Assembly: GCA_020746875.1 (NCBI GenBank) | Contig: JAGTJL010000020.1 | Coordinates: 620,001 to 684,000, forward strand | Reading direction: 5' to 3' | DNA length: 64,000 bases | DNA from: Rhexocercosporidium sp. MPI-PUGE-AT-0058 | Lineage: Eukaryota; Ascomycota; Leotiomycetes; Helotiales | Shown here: in pieces, positions 54,708 to 64,000 of the stretch | Position numbering within the stretch: the first letter of the stretch is position 1 | Layout: every line of letters begins with the position of its first letter | Notes under the pieces: model-generated | The model's input: only the letters and a program-made list of their open reading frames with translations | What the model was told of the DNA's origin: nothing | Databases searched by the model: none | Translations under genes and position numbers: made by a program

Positions 54708-55546
54708 TTTGGTGGTTATTTTTGTGAAGTTTCTTGTTTGGAAGGAGTTCGTTCTGAGAAGAGGGGTTATTAGTCGAGGGGTTTGTTTTGCTTTGTTGTG
54801 TATGGGAAAACGGAGTGTTCGAAGCGAGATGCAACGCTTCATGGTTGTATATGAAATGGTGGAAAGGAAACTTACTATTTTGATGTTGAGATTTGGGATT
54901 TGGGTTGAAGAGGAGAGGGAGCTTACTTGGTTCTCCGTTTTATATCGTCATTGACTGTCTTAGTAGATTGTACCTGCCCCTCGTTTGTGGGGTAATACTG
55001 TTGACGTCACTTAGCGAAGTGGTACCTGACCAGCACGTGCATTTCAATTTTCCGAATGCGGTTCATCGTGAATGAGAGAAATATAGGGCATGTTATATTA
55101 CTGTGAGCGATCTCTCCAGGGTTCCAAGGCGATGTAATGCGCAACTCAAAGTTCTAGCAAAAACATTTCGCCCATGTCTCGTGACTTCGCACCCTTAGCG
55201 CGCATCTCCGCTGCTGCCAGCTCGTCTCCCAGAGCATCCTTTCCACCAACGTCCAACAACCTGGAAACACAACAAACAGAGTCAAGAACATCGGAAGCTC
55301 TACTTGGGGGCTATCTCATCCATGGTTGATCACCTAATGTTCAATTGATACGCAAGACTAACTTACTCGCGATACTTACTCTGCTTTTCCCCCTTCCACA
55401 GTCGTGTTTCCCTCCTTCTCTGCACCCCGCCATCCTGCATTTGCAAACGCGACAACCCCCACATCTCCTTCGACGCGCCTTTCCCCCTGTTCCACGTTCT
55501 CATCTCCCTGTCGCAATTCTATCTCCCCGAAACCCTCAAACCTGAT
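54708..55546. other. Divergent promoter region with a small reading frame
   Basis: The region separates the BLI-3-like start from the F-box-like gene. An ATG frame at 55174-55329 encodes 51 residues (MSRDFAPLARISAAASSSPR then SNNLETQQTESRTSEALLGG) with balanced composition, which could be an upstream ORF, a separate small gene, or a first exon. Downstream of it TTCCACAG (about 55400) is a possible acceptor, and the frame of the F-box gene is open back to that point. Confidence 0.35.
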
Positions 55547-57146
55547 ATGAACATCAGCCAAACCATCACGATGGCTCAAGTTCCCCCTGCCTTCATGGCC
55601 GCCGCAGGTGGCTATCGCCATGTAAGTATGCCAGCAACATGACTCGGTCTCATCTAACTTCGCTAGGTCTGCATGATGGAAGGTCCTGATCCAGAACTCA
55701 GATTGTCCACCCTTCAGTACGATACTCTCCTAGCTGAGAGCAAACGCAATGCCGATGAAGTCAAACGATTGAAGTTCCTCCTTCGGAAGCATCACATTGA
55801 ATGCGATACCTCCCTTGCGGTCACCATCAAATACGTATGCAAGAACGACCCTCTTGTAAAGTCCGACGATGATCTGAAGCCACGTCTACCGGCCGAGATC
55901 CTTCTTCGCATTCTGGGCTTCGCGTTGACCAGCCCCGTCCCCGTCGTTGATCCCTTCTACAGATTGCGAGATAAAAACATCACTATGATTGAGCGCTTCT
56001 CTCGACGATTTATCAACATTCGGTGCTTGGCTGTATCGCAAGTGTTCAAGACTGAGGGTATGCGCATTTTGTTGGAGAACAATGAATTCGTATTCACGCA
56101 GGCTGCTGCTTTGGAGAACTTCGCGAAGGTCCCTCCCCGGCTTCGGTCCACAATCAAGCACGTCACACTGCGGGTAAGTCCTCTCTCCATCCATAGGCTA
56201 AACATATCCTACTGGAAGATTCGGGCCTCATATGCTGACAATATAATGTTAGGTTGTTGGTAGATACTACGACGACGCTGCTCGCAAGGTTGACTTGACC
56301 GGCAATGGATGTTATCATGATACGGTTCCCAGATTCCTTGCCCCCGTCCTCGCTCGGCCCTACGGTATGATCAACGACAAAGGAATCCAGGCTTACTGCT
56401 GGTTCCAACTCGCCGACTTTCTACGAGCTATGCAACTTCCACGAGAAATGATGTCCGCCAATCGCCCGAAGCTATTCCCAGGTCTTTTGACCATGAGATT
56501 GGATCTGGTCAATTTCTGCGACCATCTTCCTCTTGGAATGTCCGTCTTTGCTGCAATAGTTCGCTGGCACCTGGGCCGTATCCTTGATGAGCTGGTTGTC
56601 ACTGGTCTGCCTGATATGGAAGCATCCGCAGATGAACAAATGGTCCTTCGAAACCTCCTCAGAGACGAAGGCTTATTCTCTGCTGGCTGCCCTGCTTTCG
56701 TTTCTGTCAAGGACGGTCTCAAGTCACTTCCAGTCTATGGCTACAATCATCATGTTGTCACCTTGAGGAAGGCTGGAAAGAAAGTCTCGAAGAAGAAGTT
56801 TCCAATTCCACATCATCCCGAAGGTGGCAAGCCGCCAAAGTCTACTCACCCAACCGGGCACACGATATGGAAATGGGCCAAGGAACAAGATGATGAGCCC
56901 AAGCAGTGGATTGAGTTTGATAGAGCATCAGGTCGGCCTATGAGTGAGATTGATGAAGACGAAGACGAGGAAGAGGATGATGACAGTGACCAATTCGGCA
57001 TTGATGCCCTGCTTGGTCTGCCATTCCTTCCGATGTTTGGACCTCCGCCCCCCTTGCATGTCAACCAAGGTGGTGATGAACAAGATGATGATGAGGATTC
57101 GGAGGGCATGCCTGAGTTGATCGACCCAGAGCAAGGAGATGTCTGA
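55547..57146 (+). CDS. F-box-like fungal protein
   Basis: Three exons (55547-55621, 55667-56173, 56253-57146) give 491 residues; the introns of 45 and 79 bases have GTAAGT donors and TAG acceptors. After a short head, a coiled segment (LLAESKRNADEVKRLKFLLR) precedes an F-box-like motif LPAEILLRILGFALTSPVPV. Then come CLAVSQVFKTEGMRILLENN, FVFTQAAALENFAKVPPRLR, HVTLRVVGRYYDD (across intron 2), and a leucine-rich alpha/beta part. The C-terminus is very acidic (EIDEDEDEEEDDDSDQ, then GDEQDDDEDSEGMPELIDPE). F-box proteins usually link substrates to SCF ubiquitin ligases, but fungal members of this type have no known targets. ATG 55547 or in-frame ATG 55571 may be the start, and the frame is also open further upstream. 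Confidence 0.85.
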
Positions 57147-58098
57147 TCTTGGACAGGACCCTGAAGGGTTGTGTTCGTATATCATGGATTGGGCATAGAT
57201 ATTTACATCAATCGTTCAGGTGTTTATGGATGGATTTCGCAGCGACTTCACTCTGTACGATATTTGCATTTGCAATCGTGGTGGAAAAGCCATGGCGTCG
57301 GAGATCTTTCCTGGTTGGAGTCGATACCACAATTTGCTAGAGCTGCGTTCGAGATTCATGTTCGCCTTATTGAAAAGGCACTGGCATTTCAGCAAACAAT
57401 GGATTTTTTACTTGTCCTGGGGTTGGGAGGCTGATGACTTTCGTGTAAGGACGCCTTCAGCCACGCATGCTTGTTTACTCATTTACACGGCGCAATCATG
57501 TCTGACCTACTGCCATGTATCCTGGCCATTCTATTCATCGCTGCTATTCTGAGGGGTGAAGGGTCGTTGTGTTTGCACTGTAACTTGCAGACCAAGAAGT
57601 ACAAGCTACAGCAGATCGGCAATGATCTACCAAGGTACAGACTACGACCCGGGCAACGAACAATGATTGACATCGAACCTGCGTTCTCGGCGATGCCCGA
57701 TACACGTGGGGAATAGAGTTGATGTGACCTGCCCTCTATTCTCGTCCACAAGTGGGGATGCCTGTGCTTGTGTATCCTCCTTCCCCATCGGCTGCATGCC
57801 AAGACTGGTGATCTGCCAGCAGCCAATGAGCCTCACATGTGCGCCTCTATCTCTCGACCAGTTAGTACCCACAGGCCTCAATAGAGTAGTTTGTTCCTGC
57901 AGCCACTTGCGGTTCCTGCATGATCTGGAGCCATAGGATTGAAGCATAGCCAGGAAGAGAGGGAGAGGAGGCAAATGTCACAAAGTGCAGTCAGTCCATT
58001 AAGCAGTACAACGAGGAAGTATTAAAGAACTCTCATGACCCTAGAATTGTTCTCTTTCTCTCTTGGTGAAGTGTCTGAGAATTATTCAATCACTCAGC
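57147..58098. other. Intergenic region
   Basis: About 950 bases. A 72-codon ATG frame at 57498-57716 (MSDLLPCILAILFIAAILRG) would encode a peptide with one hydrophobic helix and a basic tail. It has no known relative and may be chance or part of the F-box gene 3' end. TATTAAAG near 58020 may serve the RNase gene. Confidence 0.35.
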
Positions 58099-59960
58099 AT
58101 GCCTTCCCTCACCTCTCTCCTCGCTCCTCTCCTCGCGTCTACATTTTCTCACCATGTGGCAAACGCAGCATCATGTAACGCAGATAACTGTCTCCGGGCC
58201 CTGCGTGCCCCAGCAAAGATATCCGAAGCGCAATCTTTCTGCGTGACTTTCACGACTGCGTCCGTAGCTATCCCGTCGTTCGCTGCGGCGGCTTGTACGG
58301 GTGATGTGGCGAGTCGTGTGAGCAGTGCTTGTTCCTGTATTGCTAGTTCGACATCTACTCCTAATTCTACTTCTACAAGCACATCTACCCCCATTTCTGT
58401 CACGGCAACTTCCTCGGCTATTTCGGTTACTTCGACGAGTTCCGTTTCGAGTTCGAGTACATCGAATGTTCCAACAAGCTCACCGACTGGAATGCCAAGG
58501 GTTTGCTTGAATCCTCAGATGAGCTGTCAGAATACGACTGCGGTGGAGGATCTATGCTGCTTCAATGCTCCGGGTGGACAATTGCTCTTGACGCAGTTTT
58601 GGGACACGGCGCCGAGCACTGGTGTGTTTATTTTCTTACTTTTCAAAATTGAAGAGTAGAGATTAAAGTTTGAAGATTGGACTAACTGAAAATCACAGGC
58701 CCAAACAACTCATGGACTCTCCACGGTCTCTGGCCGGATAAGTGCGATGGGACATATGAAGCAAACTGTGACCCCTCGCGAGAATACACCAACATCACCG
58801 CCATCCTCAATTCGTATAGGAAAACGGATCTCCTGTCTTACATGAACACTTTCTGGAAGGATTACCAGGGAAACGACGAGAGTTTCTGGGAGCATGAGTG
58901 GGGTAAGCATGGCACTTGTATCAGTACGTTGGACACGAAGTGTTATAGTGGGCATTCTGGACAGGAGGAGGTTGTTGATTACTTCGAGGTTGCGGTGGAG
59001 TTGTTTAAGGGTTTGGATAGTTTTGCTGTGAGCTGATACCTTTCTCTCCACCCCCTTTCGGAGCTCGAAACTTTGGCTCAGATGCATATTTCTTTTTGTT
59101 CTCACAGGATACATGCTAATTCCTCATCCAGACCCTCGAAACAGCAGGCATCGTCCCCTCCACAACAACAACTTACACCCTCGCCCAAATCCAATCTGCA
59201 CTAACCACTGCGCACGGCTTCCCCGTCACGCTTGGCTGCAGCGGCACTCCCTCCAAGAGATCTGGTACCACTACAACGTCCTTGGCAGCGTTCCTACCGG
59301 AACGTTCATCCCCACATCCCCGGACGGAAGTAAGTCTGACTGTCCAGCTACCGGGCTCCACTACATACCGAAATACCTGCCCGTGACACCGACGACGAGT
59401 TTTCCGGGCTCGACGCCGACACCGACGGGTACGCCATATATTGGAAGGGGTTTCTTGCAGGCGTACACGGGGGGTGCCAATAAGGGGTGCTTGATCAGTG
59501 CGGGGACTTGGTATACGACGGGCACTTGTGCTACGTATATGGCTGCTGCTTCTGGTATATTGTTTACTTATTCTGAAGATTTTTGCCGTTGAAGAGGGCC
59601 AGTGGCTTGGTGCGACTGGGCTGGACTGACAGTGGATACAGGGACTGGATTCACGCTCACGAGCAGTAAAGGACCTTGCGATATCATCGCTGGTGCGTTT
59701 TCTTGTGCTGCTGGGAACACAGCTGGCGTTTTCTCCGTAAGTTAACATCCAACCTCCCACTTCCCAGATCCAACAAATCAAATTCTTGGAGGCTTAAACT
59801 TTGAAGCTGACGGAATTACTTGCAGAGCATCGATGGTTCGTTGGCATATGCTGACAGCTCTTCTTTCTACGCCGCTGCCGTACCCGTCGGTGCTGTTCAG
59901 CAGAAGGTCTTCACTGCTGTGAATACCGTGGGTGTCAGTTTTGTATGGCAGAGTGTTTGA
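58099..59960 (+). CDS. Secreted RNase T2 with N-terminal Cys-rich module, one frame break
   Basis: Endoribonuclease of the T2 family, secreted. Exons are 58099-58621, 58699-59027, 59132-59554, 59642-59736 and 59826-59960, with donors GTGTGT, GTGAGC, GTATAT and GTAAGT. After the signal peptide ([20 protein letters not shown] to ANA) comes a six-Cys fungal module ([11 protein letters not shown]... to SSACSCI) and a long Ser/Thr linker. The catalytic domain shows both active-site blocks, [14 protein letters not shown] and [16 protein letters not shown]-terminal domain ([20 protein letters not shown] to VWQSV) follows, as in fungal RNase T2. In exon 3 the frame ending VTLGCSG must shift by one to continue in [19 protein letters not shown], near 59246-59252 (ACTCCCTCC); one base seems missing. 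No splice site explains it, so it is a fresh null allele or an assembly error. Confidence 0.88.
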
Positions 59961-61618
59961 TTTATTAGAAAGAAAGAAAAAAAATTATACCCAAGAAAAT
60001 AAGCAATAAGGAATAAAAGCAGAATTTGGAGCTCAAGCAACACCCTGAGAGATTTTCCTGTCAAGTTCTTTTACGTTTATTTTTACTGACATCAAATTAT
60101 CCCCATAAGGTATCCCAAATCGGCCGATTGTCCAGTCAACCAGCTGTGGAACATGGAAAACGTTCCCAGACTCGCACAAGACAAGCTCGTCAGCCATGGA
60201 ATGTGCTTACCCACTTACCCCAGACACGCTCGATGTTGTGTAACCTAGGCGTGGAACCTGAGGGCTGAGCCCCGAGATTCGCGGTAGACAAACTAAACAA
60301 GGCGAATCGAGAAGGTCCTTTTTGATTCCTCTCTCTGTCTTGTGCTACCACACACATGAAATTTTATGATAAGGCTGCATGCATATCTGTCAGTCAGCCT
60401 CAGGATAAATCCCACCAGACATGGATGAAATGTTCAGCTCCGAAGGCTGATGGGCTTGGAACTCGGAAATCGACGGTGCAAGATAAACACCCACGCTATC
60501 TCTCTGGTCAGACTAACACCGAAGCTGTAGACTATGGGGTAAAGGTCAACGAACGGCACCAGATCTAGGAACACTCGTTTCGCTTCGGCAGCTTCGCAAC
60601 GCAACATAAGGTGCTCACAAAGTAAACAACCCTGGCATTTGATCTGGCGTTTGATCGACAAATCCACCCAAAGTCGTCGTCATTTAGCCTCGGCATCTAT
60701 GTCCCAAAATGAAACAAAGTACATCATAAACGTACAGGACAGTGCCTACCTACTAATTACCTAGGAATTGGGATCTAATGCAATTCAATGCACGACTTAC
60801 TGCAGCCTATCGATGTAGTACTTCATGCCGTCTTGGCATTTCGCTACCACTAATGCCGAGCGCTTCCGGGGGCCCCGATTGGCGAAATGCTGGGCAATGT
60901 GATAAAAGAGGATAGGATAGGACAAGGTATCTTAGGAGGGAGAAGCAAGATTTCGGATGGGATTGTGGTTCGGGTTGGGCTCATCGGAGCTGAAAACAAA
61001 GAGGTGGAGGTGTGGTCGTTTAGTATGTGTGGCTCGGTGAGAGGGTTGCAAGTCTCAGGTGTAAGTGAGGGGAGGGGTTCACAGCCCCGCCGAATGAGGC
61101 GTCGTTGGCATATCTAGTTAGAGATGGGATGTGTTGTCATGTGCATGAAACAGGAACGTCCAGAGAGCCAGCAAGAAACCGATCTACTGCTGTGAGTATG
61201 CCTAGTACAGGAATATACCTGTTTTGCAAGCAGGGCGTATGGTGAAAGGAGAAACTTGGAATGCTTAATTTGCTATCCTTACTGAGGATCATTATTTGCT
61301 TCTTGGGAAGCAAGAGATTTGAGTGGATGATATGAAAGAAGAAGGGCGAGATGACGCAATCAAGGCTGAGGCTGGGATAAGAAGGGCGGCAACAACCTAG
61401 TACATGTAGCTTGAAATACGTGTTCCTGACGTTGGAGGAGTTATCCAATAATATTGAATAGGCAGAGTTGATCTTTCAGCTGAAACTGCAAAGACTAGTA
61501 GTCTCATGGTCTTGCTTTGACAGATTGGGTGGTGACTTTCCAGCCAGGCTCCAAGAATTGTGGCTGCATAACAGCTAGCCAGCCTAGTTGAGATCTGCCT
61601 GGTCTGGTCTGGCACTGC
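59961..61618. other. Intergenic interval
   Basis: About 1.7 kb with no supported gene. Frames up to 103 codons have no motifs. The right end is the promoter of the M4 peptidase gene. Confidence 0.4.
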
Positions 61619-61626
61619 TATATATA
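61619..61626 (+). promoter_or_regulatory. Candidate TATA box of the M4 peptidase gene
   Basis: TATATATA, 78 bases before the presumed ATG at 61704, followed by a C/T-rich leader. Confidence 0.55.
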
Positions 61627-61703
61627 CCTGCATCTTCTCTCAGGAATCCCTTCTTGGTCCACCTAACTTAGCAATCCAACCCCCAAGAACACATCCCATC
61701 ATC

Positions 61704-63187
61704 ATGACTTCAACCATGGACCAAATGGCTACCCCCACAAACCAAACAAGCATATCTGCTCCATCATTCCTCCAAACCTCCTCCACGACATCTTAGAACG
61801 CAACAACACTTCCCAAGAAACGCGTGCCGCCGTTCAAAAGACCTATGACCACTGCAGCAAACTCCTCTCCAAACGCAAGGCTCATTGCCATCAGGACCAA
61901 GTCAGCGGTGCCCGACAAGGTCTAGCTGCCAGCGGAGGTCAGTCTCACCGTCCACATGCCCATTCCTCCATCATCCCGTCCTATGTATTCGAGGATATAG
62001 CCTCCTCATCCTCGTCAACTCCCGAAGACCAAGCACGCGCACAACACAACATCCAAGCCACCCAGAATATACACAGTCTCCGCTCAGCTGCTGATACCAG
62101 TTCAACTACAGGTGCATCGACTTCAGCAGCAGCAGGCACACCCGCTCCTGACGCCGAAGATGGCCTCTTTAGGAAGATCTACTCGTCTCAAAAGACGGAT
62201 AAGCTCCGCAAGAAACTCTTGTATACGGAGGGAGGCGATGTAAAGGTCCTGGAGGCGGATGTTAGTGCGAAGGAGGTGCTTGAGTATTTCGGGAAGACGT
62301 TTGAGTTTTACAAGGAGGTTTTTGGGAGGGATGGCATTGATGATGCGAATTTGAAGATGATTGGTAGTTTGCACTTTGACGATGATCCTGGGCCACCTGG
62401 AATGGATAACGCTTTCGTACGTATAGTTCCAACCCCCTTTCCCCAGCTTGAAAATCCGAGGACTTGATATTTCGGAAAATTAAAGCTAATCTATAAACAG
62501 TGGGACGGCGACGAGATGGCCTTCGGCGATGGAGACGGCGAGATCTTCGGCTCCTTCACCAAGAACATCGACGTAATCGGCCATGAACTAACCCACGGCG
62601 TTGTGCAATTCACAGCAAACCTCAAATACGAGATCCAATCCGGGGCTCTGAACGAATCAATGGCCGACGTCTTCGGCACAATGATCAAGCAATACTTCTA
62701 TCCCTCCGGAAAGCAACTCGCCGCCGACGCAGACTGGTTGATCGGAGAAGGTATATTCCTACCAGCCATCACGAACGCGAAGGCACTCCGCTCGATGAAA
62801 GCCCCTGGAACGGCATACAACAACCCTAAAGTCGGAAAGGATCGCCAGCCATCCACTATGGCTGGGTATGCGAAATTGCCTAATACTGATGCGGGTGATT
62901 ATGGAGGAGTGCACATTAACTCGGGCATCCCAAATCATGCGTTTTATCTGGCGAGCGTGGCGCTGGGTGGGTATTCGTGGGAGAAGGCGGGGAAGGTTTG
63001 GTATGCTGCTTTGTGTGATGAGAAGCTGAAGGGGATTGATACGGGGACTGCGTTTAAAGTTTTTGCGGATTTGACGGTCGAGTATGCGAAGAGTCTCTTT
63101 GATGCGGATACGGAGGAGAAGATTAAGAAGGCGTGGGTTGATGTTGGGGTTTTGGAGGCGGCTAAAGAGCCGAAGGATGAGGTTTAG
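61704..63187 (+). CDS. M4 (thermolysin-type) zinc metallopeptidase, frame break near the start
   Basis: Two exons (61704-62416, 62501-63187); the 84-base intron has donor GTACGT and acceptor CAG. The protease shows the zinc motif HELTH in DVIGHELTHGVVQFTANL, the third ligand Glu in SGALNESMADVFG, and the proton-relay His region GVHINSGIPNHAFYLASVAL, with the thermolysin C-terminal helical domain. Upstream is the HKPNKHICSIIPPNLLHDIL head found in related proteins, a linker, and YFGKTFEFYKEVFGRDGID and MDNAFWDGDEMAFGDGDG (across the intron). There is no signal peptide, so an intracellular or unconventional location is likely. The ATG frame (MTSTMDQMATPT) is not that of HKPNKH; they join if the C5 run at 61732-61736 is really C6. 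Total length is about 466. M4 enzymes are mainly bacterial; scattered fungal copies suggest old transfer. Confidence 0.88.
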
Positions 63188-63693
63188 GTTAGTGTGAGGC
63201 GGAGAGTTGGTGCTGGTTAAGGGATTGTGGGTTGGGAGTTCGATATCGGGAGTCTCCTTTGGTTAGTGATTCACGAGGGATGGTCGGTCGGCTGATTTTG
63301 CACCATAAGTAAACAATGTCAACATAGTTATTCGCTAAAATTCTTTTGATCCCAATCACCCTAACAAAACGTGATTGTCAGCCGAGCTCAACGTTTCTGA
63401 ATAGACACTGGCTCGAGACAGACATTAAAGCAACTGTTAGGCGTTCGGGTGATTCCAACTCCTACAGACCATCTGTATATACCAAGTCGGCTCTCCTCTT
63501 TCCCGAAACAAGTTCTATCATCCTCACATCCATCTCCACATCCATCCACCACCTACCCAACACACCATAGGTCAGCAAATCTCTCTCCTCATACCCACAA
63601 CAGAGAGAAAATCATCGCGAAAGTCTCATATAACTAATTCCAATCCATCCTCATCCCAGATTCTACATAACATCCAAACCGCATCCCAAAACA
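63188..63693. other. Intergenic region
   Basis: About 500 bases between the M4 gene and the last gene. The right part is strongly C/A/T-rich (CATCCTCACATCCATCTCCACATCCATCC-like repeats near 63521-63550), as expected for a leader. Confidence 0.45.
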
Positions 63694-64000
63694 ATGTTCA
63701 GCCAGCATTCCTTCGCTCCTAAAATCCCCGAAGGTTACCACTTGGCTGGAATCACTGTCTCAACCAGTCCGCCAAGCACCAGCTCAATCTTGCGGGGAAG
63801 ACGTCCAGCCATGCGCGTTTCTTCACCTAGTGATTCCATCGGAACAGGTCCGTCCATTCGAACTGCGTTGGAGGACTCAACTAAACCCTATCCACTTGCC
63901 CAGGACACGTCGAATAGGTTCGTGAGAGCGGGACTGTCCATTCGAGATTCATCGTACGAGCCATGCGACGAACGAAGATCAGGATTAGAGAGATCGGAGG
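63694..64000 (+). CDS. Partial gene at the window edge, unknown
   Basis: From the ATG at 63694 (ACAATG context) the frame is open for 102 codons to the end of the window. The visible part (MFSQHSFAPKIPEGYHLAGI, then TVSTSPPSTSSILRGRRPAM) is Ser/Pro/Arg-rich and looks disordered. There is an internal near-repeat: GTGPSIRTALEDS and RAGLSIRDSSYEP. No family is recognised, and the rest of the gene lies outside the window. Confidence 0.5.
   Translation, partial: MFSQHSFAPKIPEGYHLAGITVSTSPPSTSSILRGRRPAMRVSSPSDSIGTGPSIRTALEDSTKPYPLAQDTSNRFVRAGLSIRDSSYEPCDERRSGLERSE

Overview
The window is nuclear DNA of a filamentous ascomycete (Pezizomycotina; Leotiomycetes is a guess from gene content). The evidence is short GT-AG introns of about 45-130 bases with CTAAC/CTGAC branch sites, fungus-specific families (2EXR proteins, Rua1-type zinc-finger regulator, BLI-3-like flavoprotein, CBM1, F-box-like proteins), and a Tc1/mariner relic with RIP-style CpA to TpA nonsense changes. 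There are no operons and no bacterial-style features. All gene models here were built by eye from reading frames, splice signals and family motifs.

Layout. 1.5-5.5 kb is a compact block: a FlbE-like protein, DPH5 (diphthamide synthesis), the splicing factor SNU23 and a frameshifted 2EXR gene. 5.57-6.94 kb is a complete but dead DD34E transposon with imperfect terminal repeats and a TA target duplication. 7.2-10.8 kb holds two divergent zinc-finger genes (Zn-cluster/Rua1 and a small C2H2 protein). 12.8-19.2 kb holds a 1031-residue 2EXR protein, an unresolved gene and a disordered protein. 20-30 kb is gene-rich: a short-chain dehydrogenase, histidinol-phosphate aminotransferase, a zinc-knuckle protein, AP-2 sigma, a decayed gene and a ketoreductase/epimerase.

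From 30 to 41.4 kb I find no convincing protein gene. Inside it lies a TATA box followed by about 4 kb containing at least seven good introns but no connecting reading frame, a candidate spliced non-coding transcript. From 41.5 kb genes return: a carboxymuconolactone-decarboxylase-like protein, an ATG22-type vacuolar transporter with an in-frame stop, and a secreted GH127 arabinofuranosidase carrying a cellulose-binding CBM1. The right end carries a secreted M24 peptidase, a BLI-3-like flavoprotein, an F-box-like protein, a secreted RNase T2 with an extra N-terminal Cys-rich module, an intracellular-looking M4 (thermolysin-type) peptidase, and a partial gene cut by the window edge.

Functionally this is mostly ordinary housekeeping (translation factor modification, splicing, histidine synthesis, endocytosis, autophagic amino-acid recycling) interspersed with secreted degradative enzymes typical of a plant-associated or saprotrophic fungus. 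Several otherwise intact genes carry single-base frame breaks, some at or near short homopolymers, so some apparent pseudogenes may be assembly errors.
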